DNA of 64,000 nucleotides from NCBI GenBank assembly GCA_016490735.1, contig JAEMWC010000102.1:871001-935000 (forward strand). The letters are read 5' to 3'. The DNA is from Pachyseris speciosa. Its lineage: Eukaryota; Cnidaria; Anthozoa; Scleractinia; Pachyseridae. Positions 1 to 11,653 of the stretch are shown in pieces (position 1 is the stretch's first letter; the number at the start of each line of letters is the position of its first letter). Below the pieces are notes generated by a model. It was not told the DNA's origin. It saw only the letters and a program-made list of their open reading frames with translations, and made no database searches. Made by a program: the position numbers and the translations under genes.

Positions 1-918
1 GTTCGAACAAAACGTAACGTTTGCATGAATACTAAAATTACTAAGGGATTCACAAAAATTCCAGTTCCTTTAATTCCGTAACCTATAGTTTTCTTTACAA
101 GCACGATGTTTCCACCCCGACAGAAATAAACATGTTTTATACTAATGGGTTGAGTCCTAAACACAACCAATTTTTTATGGCCTGCCTGTGGCGTCGTCAT
201 CGAGATTCCACAAGCAATATCGTAATTTGCTGCCCAGTTTGAAATATTCCCGTTTCTCCCACCCTCCTAGGTCACGTCCAATAAAGGCTGAAGTTTAAGG
301 TGCATATTTGTCTGCTCATTCCCATTCCGGTTTAGGAATAAGAGAATAAGTAGAATTAGGTTTAAAACCGCATATTCTGGAAGCGGAATTCCAGTAGGTC
401 CCAAAAATACAAGACTATTGTCTATTGCGCGTATTCCTCTTTCCGGAATAGTCCCAAAAATGTGCGCAAGATTTATTTCGATCCTAAAAAAATCAAATAA
501 AACGCTGAAACTAGGAAGGATGTATCAATTCACAGCTTATCAGTGCGTGCTGGGCCACGTTCAATTATTGGCATTCAAAATTGAAGAATAAGAAATGGGT
601 GTTAAGATAGCAAGTTGTTGCTAAATGCATTATCTCTAGTTTATGACGCTCGCGCAGATACTATTTCATTTTAAGTGAATAGTGTACGTTGAGGCGCTAG
701 CTCAACAGTTTTCATTTCCTCAGTCGATCGCCCACACTGCAGGGACGTTATCGCGCCACACACTCAAACCGTATCACCACCTTGGTAACGGCTCAGCACT
801 CAACATGCGGCTGCTCGAAAGGCCTATCTAGAGTAAGAACTGACCATATGTTTATCTTTCAAAAGTTATTTAACAAATAAATTCTATTTGGCAGCGCGTG
901 TCCTCTGATAACACACGA

Positions 919-1002
919 ATGATATCAAGACGTGCTAAGAACAAAGAACTGCGTTACGAGCCCCAGGCGAGCAGCGTGACTGATATTCTCACCACTGTTT
1001 GA
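919..1002 (+). other. Conserved 27-codon small ORF of the repeat unit
   Basis: A short ATG-to-TGA frame of 27 codons lies at the same place in the repeat unit. Same-length versions occur at 21626-21709, 45100-45183, 51907-51990 and 60294-60377; in unit 2 (6667) the frame changes register near its end and runs to 6855. The peptide is basic at the start and contains ELRYEPQASSVTDIL. It matches no family I know. Conservation may only reflect recent duplication, so real translation is uncertain. Confidence 0.25.
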
Positions 1003-1611
1003 CGTTCCAACGTTATAAGGGTAAGCACGCACTGAAAAATGGAATCTATTTGTTTTATACATGGCACCCACAGAGTAACAAAACTTAGTCAGATATCTGG
1101 GAGCCGTTTCAGTGCGGTTAAAGTTGGAGGAGGGTGGGTTTGGAATGAGTAAAAATAGCGTGTAACTGAACCTAGAACGCCTAGTAATATTCTACAAGTC
1201 GCTACAACAAAACAAAACAAATAGTTTAAATAACTTTTGTGATTTATGGTTTCGGTATGGTTCGATTCATCGATGATGCGTAAAAACAACGAATCTTGAC
1301 AAACTCCACACAAACTGATACAAAGTAGGAGGTGAACTGAAGGTTAGACTCTAGTGAAACATAAACTAAATCAAGCAACTCACAATAAATGGAACTCAAA
1401 AGAAAAACAACGCAAGAAAGTTTTGTCTGATACAAGCATTTTCTCAAGTGGATCCGTATTTAGATATTTGCATTCGTGTTCTAACAGTAAGACTTATGGA
1501 GACCTAGCAAGTGGTAATTACGTGAGTGCAAAACTACATCAGAACGAAAAATATCAACATTTCGGGTACACCCTCTGGCAGGAAGTTCAACTCATGATAC
1601 ACTTTAAATAA

Positions 1612-1738
1612 AGCAAGGTCTTTGGACTTTCTCATCTCACCACAACGGTTCAAGTATTAGATGAAAAGCTAAGCGCAATGAAAGCATTTCTCGTAAGAGT
1701 TCCATTTGAACAGCGCTTTGCTGAAACGATTATTACAG
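1612..1738 (+). other. Candidate coding or leader exon upstream of the TAZ gene, copy 1
   Basis: The frame is open for about 42 codons after a TAA and ends at a consensus donor (ACAG|GTAAGA). It includes an in-frame ATG at 1678 followed by KAFLVRVPFEQRF. The same frame is open in the second half of unit 2 (about 10970-11094) and in unit 4 (45750-45872), but is disrupted in type B copies. Splicing straight to the acceptor before the TAZ exon would meet a TAG, so if used it is more likely a 5' leader exon or part of another transcript. I do not recognise the product. Confidence 0.2.
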
Positions 1739-2785
1739 GTAAGATTTGCAGTACATTTTCTTCTAGAAATTGTTCGCTTTTTATGTTATTCACAACAGTC
1801 AGTATGACCGTGAAGGTTTGATTCTAAACCTTTCTGATCTTTCGAGCTGCGTAGTCTTAATGACGGAGTTGTCATAAGTTAAAAAATACTCACGCGTTAT
1901 GCTGCATGACAGGCAAAAATTTTTCGTCTTGGAAATTAAAGTGGTCAACTGCAGGTAAGACCGTCTGTACTACCTGTTAAGTACTGCCTGTCATCTATAT
2001 CGATCACGCGGCACGACATACCGGTCAGCGAAGACCAGTGAAACAGCTCTTTCTTTATTTCTAATGATAATTCAAATGTCGTATTTTTGTAGTTGCATCG
2101 AATGCAATTCGAGTTTCAGATAAGGTCGATGAGATTCCGTCGGCCGTCAAAGTCTCAAACTCTAGTGAAGTATCAGTCCCCTGAAGATGTTTATGAATGA
2201 CTGTTCAAAGTTATTTGGCTCGTTTACTGAGGGTTTTCCAATTTTTCAGTTTTTACGGGGCTTAAATAACATTCGCTGTGACTGAGGTACCACTAGTTAT
2301 CCTCGCTAAAGGCGATGAGATTTGATGATCGACCAAAGCCATCAAAATCTCAAACTGAAGTGTCAGTTTCTTGAAGTTGTTTATGAATGACTGAAGTTGT
2401 TTCATTACCATTGAACTTTCCAGGCATAAATTATATGCAGCGGGATTTACTTCCGTAGATGTAAAAGATAAACAGCGAAAAGTTTATACCCCTCAATATA
2501 ATTAACGAGCTCGTGGTTAAAGAGAATCCACATCCACTCGTCGGGAATAATAAGGGTCGAGTTTCCAGTTTCCCAAAAGCTGTGGTCTTAATGAATCACT
2601 CTGAGACCGTGCACATTTTCAGTATCTGTGAAAAATCGTTTGTACATTTGAGAGATTCCTCGGACGAGTAATTTCCATACTGCATTAGCCAAATCTTCTT
2701 TTCTAACAAAAACGATTTGCTTACAGACTAGCTGTCGCTACATCGGACCAGTGATCATATTGCAGACACCACCGCGAGTTTCACA

Positions 2786-3940
2786 ATGGCAGAATCGGAA
2801 CCGGACAGAATATTCAACAATTTGAATCATTTCCTGCAGCATGCCTTAGCTTGCCTTGATCCGAGCTGCATACTTCCGCCCTGCGTCAACATGAAACTGA
2901 CCCTGAGACACTCCCAAGTCTGCCGCAAGAAACAAAAGTGTACCATTTGCCAGGAGATGAAGTCTCTTGCCTTAAAACACTGTGAGGTCACGGGTTCAAA
3001 CCCCGTTGAAGTCCTGAATTTTTTTCAGGCTTCTTTTCGCAATTGCATAAATTGCGTTCATAACTGCGAGGATCATTCTTCATTTGATTTCATTTCCGCA
3101 GTTCATATATGATCCATTTCATATATCATTCACACACTGTGAGTATTGTGTAGACGTCTGTTGCCGTGTACCCTTTTGCAAGGAAGCAAAACTAAAGATG
3201 CTTGAAAAAGTGGCTCAAATAAATCTGAATGACTGTTTAGATGTTATACTCAAAGAACAGAACTCCTTATGCTAGGAGACGGAAGGAGACTTCAAAAATA
3301 ATGACGTATTGCTACCGACCATCCCTTCACCGCTGGGACAACCTGACTTCTCCACTTTGGGACAAGGATCAAGGAGGAAGAACCCCAGACCGGAAGGATC
3401 GTCAAAACAGAGTATCATAACGCAGATGACAGTCAATTATGAGCCTCCGGTTTATAATACCACTACATTTTCAAATGCTCCCTCTCTTTGCCCAAAAGAA
3501 TCCTGGAATGGTCCATCAGCTGCTAATCAAAGCACGATGACAACAGGTGCCATGGCAAACTGTCCAATGCTGGTAGATAGCCGACTAAGAGAAAACGCAA
3601 GATCAACAAATCACAGTTCGATTGATTTGTCCTCTACCATCCCCCGCGCACTGCAGCAAAGCAACCACAATACCCACCACACTCTAAATCAAAGGTCGTT
3701 AGAGCAGAATGTGATTTGTGCGTCTATGTCTTCCCAAGCGGGAGTTACGTCCCATAATGTATCACCTGCAGTGGTTGTCCGCAGCGTGGACGGCATTGAG
3801 GGAAGAGATAACAAGGCTAACCTTTCTAGGGTACTTCTCATGGACGCATTGTTTGGTCTTATGCGAGTAATTATGAAAAAAAAGGTAGAGAAGGACTTCT
3901 GATATATAATAAACTGAATCAATCTACTGGTTAAATCTGG
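2786..3940 (+). pseudogene. TAZ zinc-finger protein gene, copy 1 (type A, disrupted)
   Basis: The start (MAESEPDR) and first two HCCC zinc-binding modules of a TAZ finger are intact. A 147-bp SINE (2987-3133) then splits the third module, flanked by the duplication ACACTGTGAG. Downstream there is a TAG at 3273-3275, where the other A copies have TTG. The C-terminal helical segment is damaged by a deletion after the A-run near 3877-3910. The Ser/Thr/Asn/Pro-rich middle (3309-3800) is still close to the intact copy at 40667. I judge it a pseudogene. Confidence 0.8.
2987..3133 (+). mobile_element. SINE (3' part, tRNA B-box and tail) inside TAZ copy 1
   Basis: The insert starts with a B-box-like GGTTCAAACCC. 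It continues with a hairpin-prone tail (CCTGAATTTTTTTCAGG, then GCAATTGCATAAATTGCG) and ends in ATATATCATTC. It is flanked by the direct repeat ACACTGTGAG (2977-2986 and 3134-3143), and TAZ copies 3, 4 and 5 give the empty site. The tail resembles a SINE tail I recall as abundant in stony corals. The A-box half is absent, so the copy is 5' truncated. Confidence 0.75.
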
Positions 3941-4505
3941 GAAACTCAACTTTGCGCGTTAAGGGTAACGAATAGTTCTTCGAAAGATGTATGTGCTTTA
4001 CAGAATTGTAGTAAAATTTTACGGACCTCGCAGGGCCTTTTATAGCAGTTAACTTTATTTTTATTTTCTATTTGGAGCTTTCGCGGAATTTTGAAATTGA
4101 AAGCCAGAACAATTGATCCTAATAAGAAGAAACACTTTCATTTGGTTAATTTTTGTTTTTAATTGATCTACGAAATGCTCTTTAGAAAGGAGTTTAAGCG
4201 AACTTTGAACAAGCAGTCCAGGAGCAGTCAGATTCAATTTATATACTTTTTTTATTATTTTAACACTTACATTTTAGCGCTTGTATTTACATATTCTATC
4301 GTTGGACATTCTCAAGTCCTAATTTGTACTTATATATGTATATATCATTCGCATTTTCTTCAACTTGAAAATGATCTCAGGGAGATCGAAACGTCGTTTC
4401 TATCGCTAGTTTTTATACTAAAATAGTTTCCGTATTTCTTGGCGGTATTGCACAAATATTCAGTACTACATAAACACCACTTTCAATGTAAATTCTCATT
4501 GTGTC

Positions 4506-4542
4506 TGAAGAAGGCTGGCTTGGTCAGCCGAAATATAGCACA
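4506..4542 (+). ncRNA. Hammerhead-like core motif, unit 1
   Basis: The sequence has CTGAAGA, a stem GGCTG/CAGCC and then GAAA, which matches the hammerhead core CUGANGA-stem II-GAAA. Equivalent motifs sit in units 2 (19678), 3 (42204), 4 (48519) and 5 (57230, degraded). I cannot build convincing stems I and III around it, so it is at best a relic, perhaps of a Penelope-like terminal repeat. Compare the same motif in the element at 60721-61209. Confidence 0.25.
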
Positions 4543-4570
4543 CACAAATTAAAGCCATTCTACAGTGTAT

Positions 4571-4668
4571 TTAGGGGAGCAGAGGTAGCGCAGTGGTGAG
4601 AGCGCTCGCCTTCCACCAATGTGGCGCATTTTAAAATTTTATAATTGAAGTTGCGCCATATAAATAAA

Positions 4669-4709
<41 letters not shown>

Positions 4710-4722
4710 TATTATTATTATT
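4571..4722 (+). mobile_element. tRNA-derived SINE with (TTA)n tail, unit 1 only
   Basis: The insert begins around AGGGGAGCAGAGG and contains an A-box-like TAGCGCAGTGG (4585-4595). It has a short AT-rich body and ends in a long (TTA)n run to about 4722. Units 2 to 5 lack it: there the sequence passes directly from the preceding CTACAGTGTAT-type sequence to CTGTTTC. No B box is seen. Target duplication is unclear because the tail is simple sequence. Confidence 0.6.
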
Positions 4723-6754
4723 ATCTGTTTCTGTCTTTATATTCTATTCCTGAACAGTAGGCGCTCAAAAAGGGACTGAAGGGGGCAATAGGGTGCGCGC
4801 AAGAGGCGAGGGGAGCGCGGAGAGGAAGGAGAAAAGTCCCGCCTGCCCCGCCGCGCTCTGCGCTCTCACTCCTCGCTTCGTGCACGAGCACGATTTTCCC
4901 CTTGTCTTTTCCGAGTCTTCCCCTTTCTCGCGGCTGACCCACAGCTAGTTCCATTAAGATAGTGTTCGTTTCATTTGTTGCCGCCTTCATCCTGCCTTCT
5001 GCGGAAGTGGAACGACATTGAAGCTAACACTGGGCACAAAGCCAGAGGAGAAAAGGCTATCTTCTAACAGTCTCTAGCGAGAAATTGGCGAAATGGTAGC
5101 TCGCCGTTCCTTAAACCGAGTGGTAAGTTTAAGTCATTTCCAACTATAACTTGCTTTCAGGCGCAAGGTGCGCATTATATATATAGACAATCATATATCT
5201 CCGAACACCCTTTTTCAATAGCAGACGAAATAGGGCTTGACTCAGTCTTGGCATAACCAAAGAAGTTAGTTTCAGTACCTGGACTTTCTTTTGACTGGCT
5301 AAGGCAAATGGCTTTTTTTTTAAGTTTTGATTATCATCTGATAGGGAAAACTGGAAAATTGAAACAAAAAAGAAAAAAAAAAAAAAGAAAAAGACGGGTA
5401 TTCTAACATGCCATAGTTGCTATATTAAGCATTCCGCTGATTATTTTGTTCATTCTTCTTTCGATGCGTTCATTAGATATTTTAGGTTACATTACAACAA
5501 TTCTAGTCACGGCTTTAAATTTTTATAACCCCTCCTAGGAAAAACCACTTTATCATTACGAGCGCGATGTTTCCACCCCTCGAACAGAAATTAACTTTTG
5601 CAGTAATCACATGGATTTATTTCTACTGCGGTCACGTTCCAAAAATTCCAGTCCTACTAATCTCGTAATCTACAATTTCTTTACGAGCACGATGTTTAAT
5701 ATCCACGATTCCAGGAGGTTCGAACAAAACGTAACGTTTGCATAAATAATGATATAACTAAGGGGGTCACAAGCATTCCAGTCCCTTCAATTCCGTGATT
5801 TATAGTTTTCTTTACGAGCACAATGTATCCACCCCGACAGAAATACCGATGGGTCAGTTGACTCCTAAACACAACCAATTTTTTAATGGCCTGCCTGTGG
5901 CGGCGTCACAAGCAATATCGTAATTTGCTGCCCAGTTTGAAATATTCCCGTTTCTTCCACCCTTCTAGACCACGTCCAATAAAGGCTGCAGTTTAGGGCG
6001 CATATTTGTCTTTATTCTTTCTTTCTTTCTTTCTTTTTTCTTTAAATGGGTGGGGTGGGGAGGGGGGGGGGGGTGGTCATACTATTCTGCTCATTCCCAT
6101 TCCGGTTTATCAGGAATGAGAGAATACTGAAGAGGAATAAGGTTTAAAACCGCATATTCTGGAAGCGGAATTCCGATAGGTCCCAAAATCCTCTTCCGTA
6201 ATAGTCCCAAAAATATGCGCAAGATTTATTTCCATCCATTAAAACTCAAATAAAACGCTGAAACTAGGAAGGATGCATCAATTCACAGCTAATCAGTGCG
6301 TGCCGGGCCACGTTCAATTATTGGAATTCAAAATTGAAGAATGCGAAATGGGTGTGAAGAGAGCAAATCGTTGCTTGGTTCGGGTAAATGTTTCTCTAGT
6401 TTATGACGCTCGCGCAGATACTAGGCCCTAGCTCAACAGTTTTCCCTTTATTTGGTCACGACTCAGTCGATCGCCTACACTGCAGGGAAGTTATCGCGCC
6501 ACACACTCAAACCGTATCACCACCTTGGTATCGGCTCAGCACTCAACAGGCGGCTGCTTGAAAGGCCTAGAATATAAAGAACTGGCCATATGTTTATCTA
6601 AGAAATTCAAAACTTATTTAACAAATAAATCCAATTTGGTAGCGTGTGTACTCTGATAGCACACGAATGACGTCAAAACGTTCTAAGGACAAAGAACTGC
6701 GTTACGAGCCCCAGGCGAGCAGCTTGACTGATATTCTGACAAATGACAAATGCG

Positions 6755-8541
6755 CTGACAAATGCGATCTATTTGTTTCATACATTGCACACACAGTAAA
6801 CTTAGTCAGATATCTAAGAGAGTGTGGGTTTGGAATGACTAAAAATCGCGTGTAACTGAACCTAGAACGCCTTGTAATATTCTACAAGTCTCTAGAACAA
6901 AACAATAAATGACTTTTGTGATTTATGGTTTTCGGTATGGTTCGATTCATCGATGGTGCGTGAAAACAACGAATCTTGACAAACTCCACGCAAAGTACAA
7001 AGTAGAAGGTGAGCTGAAGGTTAGACTCTAGTGAAACATAAATTAAATCAAGCGACTCACAATAAATGGAACTCAAAAGAAAAACAACGCAAGAAAGTTT
7101 TGTCTGATACAAGCATTTTCTCAAGTGGATCCTTAGTTGGACATTTGCATTCGTGTTCTGTGGGTCGTTCTATTTTCTATCCTATCCTGTCGTATCAGCC
7201 CCACCCCCCTTAAAGATGGCTGGAATCCGAACCCTCAATTTTCTGCCCGCGCCCTTTGAAAAATGAAATCCGGAGTGTTGAGTTTTTGTCGGAACCTTTG
7301 AAAAAAAAAAATGTCCTAAAGATCCAAATTTTGTCGGCTTCTTAAAAGAAAAAATCCCATCCCACTTTGCAAACACTTGCCATGCTTAAGGGGGGTGGGG
7401 GGTACGGATAAAAAAAGAAACGACCCTGTACAACTTTGGGGGACCTAGCAAGTGGTAATTGCGTCCGTGAGTGTAAATCTACATCAGAGCGAAATTTATT
7501 TAATACAACTATTCTGGATGTCCATGAGGTCTGGTTTTCAAAAAGTCTGGAAATATCTGGAACGATTGAGTGAGATACAAACGACATCTTGGATCGTCCA
7601 CACAGCAGACGTCAGAACTCCGACTGAAGTCATGTTAGTGACCAATGGGGCAAATATCACTGCCAATTCAATACTGTTGTAAGTGTTTCGTCACGCTGTG
7701 AGCACCTACTCCTATCAGTTCTAGAAACAAGCAGAAAATCGGAGGGAGCAAAAGGAGTGGATTACTTTTTGGATGAGACCATGCGATGACAGCCTGTAAT
7801 TTTCACGTCATACTGGGTGTGGGTTTTCACAAAATAGTGTATACTTTTTATAAGCTTTTTGATGGAAACTTTTTCGCAGTCACGAAACTGTTTTATTGAA
7901 AAGTCAACAACTGATTAAAATTATCAACAAGAAAGATAACAAACTTTCATCTTGCGCCGGAAAAATGAAAGTTTGATTCTGTTTGGTTGACACATTGTTT
8001 ACGGAAACTGTATAAGTTGACAATACTCGACCAAGTACTAGAATTCTTAACCGGGTTAGTCTTATCAACCTTCCGGTACACCCCCGGCCGGAAGTTCAAC
8101 TCAGTATACACTTTAAATTAACCAAGGTCTTTGGACTTTCTCATCTCACCACCACGGTTCAAGAATCAGATGAAAAGCTAAATGCGCAAAGAAGGCATTT
8201 CTTGTAAGAGTTCTCTTTGAACAACGCTTTGCAGAAAAGATTATTACAGGTAAGATTTTCAGTTTTCTTCCAGAAATTGTCTCGCCATAATGTTTTTATG
8301 TTATTCACAACAGTCAGTATAACCATGCAGGATTGATTCCAAACCTTTCTTATCTTTCGAGCTGCGTAGTCTTAATGAGTTGTTATAAGTTAAAAATACT
8401 TCCCGCCTTATGCTACATGACAGGCAAAATTTTTCCTCTTGGAAATGTAAGTGGTCAACTGCAGGTAAACTCTTTTGCACTAGCTGTTAAGTACTGCCTA
8501 CCATCGATATCGCTCACGCTGCACGACATACCGGTCAGCTC
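6755..8541 (+). repeat. Internal tandem duplication in unit 2, first copy
   Basis: This stretch repeats at 8542-10378 with an offset of about 1834-1837 bp and very few differences, mostly in homopolymers such as the G-run near 7390 versus 9225. It includes the short inverted-repeat element at 7160-7430. It also holds consensus-like donor sites (for example ACAG|GTAAGA near 8250) that match the candidate leader exon region of unit 1. The near-identity makes this duplication younger than the unit duplication. No coding region is supported. Confidence 0.75.
7160..7430 (+). mobile_element. Short inverted-repeat element (MITE-like), unit 2 copy 1
   Basis: The element is bounded by inverted arms: GGGTCGTTCTATTTTCTATC at the left, and at the right the complement of GGGTCGTTTCTTTTTTTATC. 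C-rich and G-rich inner segments (CCCCACCCCCCTT and AAGGGGGGTGGGG) extend the pairing. A second copy lies at 8995-9264. Remnants lacking one arm occur near 52425-52640, 53735-53945, 61290-61530 and 62345-62560. No transposase and no clear target duplication were found. Confidence 0.45.
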
Positions 8542-10378
8542 GCACTGACAAATGGAATCTATTTGTTTTATACATTGCACACACAGAGTAACAAAACTTA
8601 GTCAGATATCTGGGAGCTGTTTCAATGCGGTTAAAGTGGGAGAGAGGGTGGGTTTGGAATGCGTAGAAATAGCGTGTAACTGAACCTAGAACGCCTAGTA
8701 ATATTCTACAAGTCGCTACAACAAAACAAACCAAATAGTTTAAATAACTTTTGTGATTTATGGTTTCGGTATGGTTCGATTCATCGATGATGCGTGAAAA
8801 CAACGAATCTTGAAAAACTCCACGCAAAGTACAAAGTAGAAGGTGAACTGAAGGTTAGACTCTAGTGCCCCGTAAATTAAATCAAGCGACTCACAATAAA
8901 TGGAACTCAAAAGAAAAACAACGCAAGAAAGTCTTGTCTGATACAAGCATTTTCTCAAGTGGATCCTTAGTTGGACATTTGCATTCGTGTTCTGTGGGTC
9001 GTTCCATTTTCTATCCTATCCTGTCGTATCAGCCCCACCCCCTTAAAGATGGCTGGAATCCGAACCCTCAATTTTCTGCCCGCGCCCTTTGAAAAATGAA
9101 ATCCGGAGTGTTGAGTTTTTGTCGGAACCTTTGAAAAAAAAATGTCCTAAAGATCCAAATTTTGTCGGCTTCTTAGAAGAAAAAATCCCATCCCACTTTG
9201 CAAACACTTGCCATCCTTAAGGGGGGGGGGGGGGGGTACGGATAAAAAAAGAAACGACCCTGTACAACTTTGGGGGACCTAGCAAGTGGTAATTGCGTCC
9301 GTGAGTGTAAATCTACATCAGAGCGAAATTTATTTAATACAACTATTCTGGATGTCCATGAGGTCTGGTTTTCAAAAAGTCTGGAAATATCTGGAACGAT
9401 TGAGTGAGATACAAACGACATCTTGGATCGTCCACACAGCAGACGTCAGAACTCCGACTGAAGTCATGTTAGTGACCAATGGGGCAAATATCACTGCCAA
9501 TTCAATACTGTTGTAAGTGTTTCGTCACGCTGTGAGCACCTACTCCTATCAGTTCTAGAAACAAGCAGAAAATCGGAGGGAGCAAAAGGAGTGGATTACT
9601 TTTTGGATGAGACATGCGATGACAGCCTGTAATTTTCACGTCATACTGGGTGTGGGTTTTCACAAAATAGTGTATACTTTTTATAAGCTTTTTGATGGAA
9701 ACTTTTTCGCAGTCACGAAACTGTTTTATTGAAAAGTCAACAACTGATTAAAATTATCAACAAGAAAGATAACAAACTTTCATCTTGCGCCGGAAAAATG
9801 AAAGTTTGATTCTGTTTGGTTGACACATTGTTTACGGAAACTGTATAAGTTGACAATACTCGACCAAGTACTAGAATTCTTAACCGGGTTAGTCTTATCA
9901 ACCTTCCGGTACACCCCCGGCCGGAAGTTCAACTCAGTATACACTTTAAATTAACCAAGGTCTTTGGACTTTCTCATCTCACCACCACGGTTCAAGAATC
10001 AGATGAAAAGCTAAATGCGCAAAGCTAGAAGGCATTTCTTGTAAGAGTTCTCTTTGAACAACGCTTTGCAGAAAAGATTATTACAGGTAAGATTTTCAGT
10101 TTTCTTCCAGAAATTGTCTCGCCATAATGTTTTTATGTTATTCACAACAGTCAGTATAACCATGAAGGATTTATTCTAAACCTTTCTTATCTTTCGAGCT
10201 GCGTAGTCTTAATGAGTTGTTATAAGTTAAAAATACTTCCCGCCTTATGCTATATCACAGGTAAAATTTTTCGTCTTGGAAATTTAAGTGGTCAACTGCA
10301 GGTAAAATCTTTTGCACTAGCTGTTAAGTACTGCCTGCCATCGATATCGCTCAAGCAACACGACATACCGGTCAGCTC
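8542..10378 (+). repeat. Internal tandem duplication in unit 2, second copy
   Basis: This is the second copy of the 1.83-kb internal repeat, again containing the MITE-like element (8995-9264). The sequence after 10378 begins a third, more diverged pass through the same unit that is closer to units 1 and 4. No coding region is supported here. Confidence 0.75.
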
Positions 10379-11341
10379 GCACTGACAAATGGAATCTATT
10401 TGTTTTATACATTGCACACACAGAGCAACAAAACTTAGTCAGATATCTGGGAGCTGTTTCAATGCGGTTAAAGTGGGAGAGAGGCCGGGTTTGGAATGCG
10501 TAAAAATCGCGCGTAACTGAACCTAGAACGCCTAGTAATATTCTACAGTCGCTACAACAAACCAAACCAAATAGTTTAAATAACTTTTGTGAGTTATGGT
10601 TTCGGTATGGTTCGATTCATCGATGATGCGTGAAAACAACGAATCTTGAAAAACTCTACGCAAAATACAAAGTAGGAAGGTGAACTGAAGGTTAGACTCT
10701 AGTGAAACATAAATTAAATCAAGCAACTCACAATAAATGGAACTCAAAAGAAAAACAACGCAAGAAAGTTTTGTCCGATTGAAGCATTTTCTCAAGTGGA
10801 TCCGTATTTAGATATTTGCATTCGTGTCGTGTTCTAACAGTAAGACTTTAAGGAGACCAAGCAAGTGGTAATTACGTGAGTGCAAAACTACATCAGAACG
10901 AAAAAATATCAACATTTCGGGTACACCCTCTGGCAGGAAGTTCAACTCATGATACACTTTAAATAAAGCAAGGTCTTTGGACTTTCTCATCTTACCACAA
11001 CGGTTCAAGTATTAGATGAAAAGCTAAGCGCAAAGAAAGCATTTCTCGTAAGAGTTCCATTTGAACAGCGCTTTGCTGAAACGATTATTACAGGTAAGAT
11101 TTGCAGTACATTTTCTTCTAGAAATTGTTCGCCTTTTATGTTATTCACAACAGTCAGTATGACCATGAAGGTTTGATTCTAAACCTTTCTGATCTTTCGA
11201 GCTGCGTAGTCTTAATGACGAAGTTGTCATAAGTTAAAAAATGCGTTAGGCTGCATGACAGGCAAAAAAATTTTTCGTCTTGGAAATTAAAGTGGTCAAC
11301 TGCAGGTAAAACCGTTTGTACTCCCTGTTAAGTACTGCCTG

Positions 11342-11580
11342 TGTCGGGAATCGGTTTTCGCCGACAAAGGAACTCACAGTCTCTTGATTTTAACAGTTTT
11401 AATAGCACAGCATCAAGCCTAGCTTTCACAATTCCTTTTCTCGACTCGCTCTCCTTTTCACTGAAAAACTACCCGTCTCACATATCAAAAAGACTCAAAG
11501 TTCAATCGCGCGAAATTGACTCTCTAGCTGTCATCACCGGAAACCATAAACATGCGTAACGCAAACTCGCAGTCACGACA
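11342..11580 (-). repeat. BEL/Pao 3' LTR
   Basis: The 239-bp repeat begins TGTCGGGAAT and ends TCACGACA on the plus strand. It is nearly identical to 16889-17125. The element reads on the minus strand, so this left copy is the 3' LTR. Confidence 0.9.
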
Positions 11581-11592
11581 CTCTCCCCCTAT
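11581..11592 (-). other. BEL/Pao polypurine tract
   Basis: Directly inside the 3' LTR the minus strand reads ATAGGGGGAGAG. A purine run abutting the LTR is the expected plus-strand priming site. Confidence 0.7.
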
Positions 11593-11653
11593 TTGATACC
11601 GGAGGTGTCAAATACAAAACAAACGAGAATAAACGTTTCGTTAGTGTTCACTT

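Larger units (their letters stand above)
1..5717 (+). repeat. Tandem segmental-duplication unit 1 (TAZ type A)
   Basis: This is the first of six head-to-tail copies of one unit; position 1 corresponds to the start of unit 2 near 5718. In order it holds a non-coding 5' region, a conserved 27-codon small ORF (919-1002), a candidate exon (1612-1738), the TAZ zinc-finger gene copy (2786-3940), an AT-rich 3' region, a unit-1-specific SINE (4571-4722) and a GC-richer patch at about 4780-5000. No other coding region is evident at 1-900, 1003-1600, 1740-2780 or 5000-5717; those stretches simply align to the other units. The unit start resembles those of units 3 and 5, while its TAZ gene is type A like units 2 and 4. 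Confidence 0.8.

Noticed and set aside
1244..1447. Minus-strand frame of about 67 codons that recurs in almost every unit (for example 22124-21924, 52405-52205, 53713-53513)
   Set aside because: It tracks the duplicated DNA, has varying ends and frameshifts, and has no domain, consensus start context or splice support.
4585..4595. Functional tRNA gene
   Set aside because: Only an A-box-like sequence is present, with no B box or cloverleaf; it fits a SINE head.
4721..4990. GC-rich Arg/Leu-rich minus-strand frames downstream of each TAZ gene (also 19718-20058, 48358-48915)
   Set aside because: Composition-driven open frames; stops and frameshifts differ between units and no motif is present.
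7452..7682. 76-codon plus-strand frame repeated at 9286-9516
   Set aside because: The copies are identical because the 1.83-kb duplication is recent; units 3, 5 and 6 break the frame with small differences, so no coding constraint is visible.
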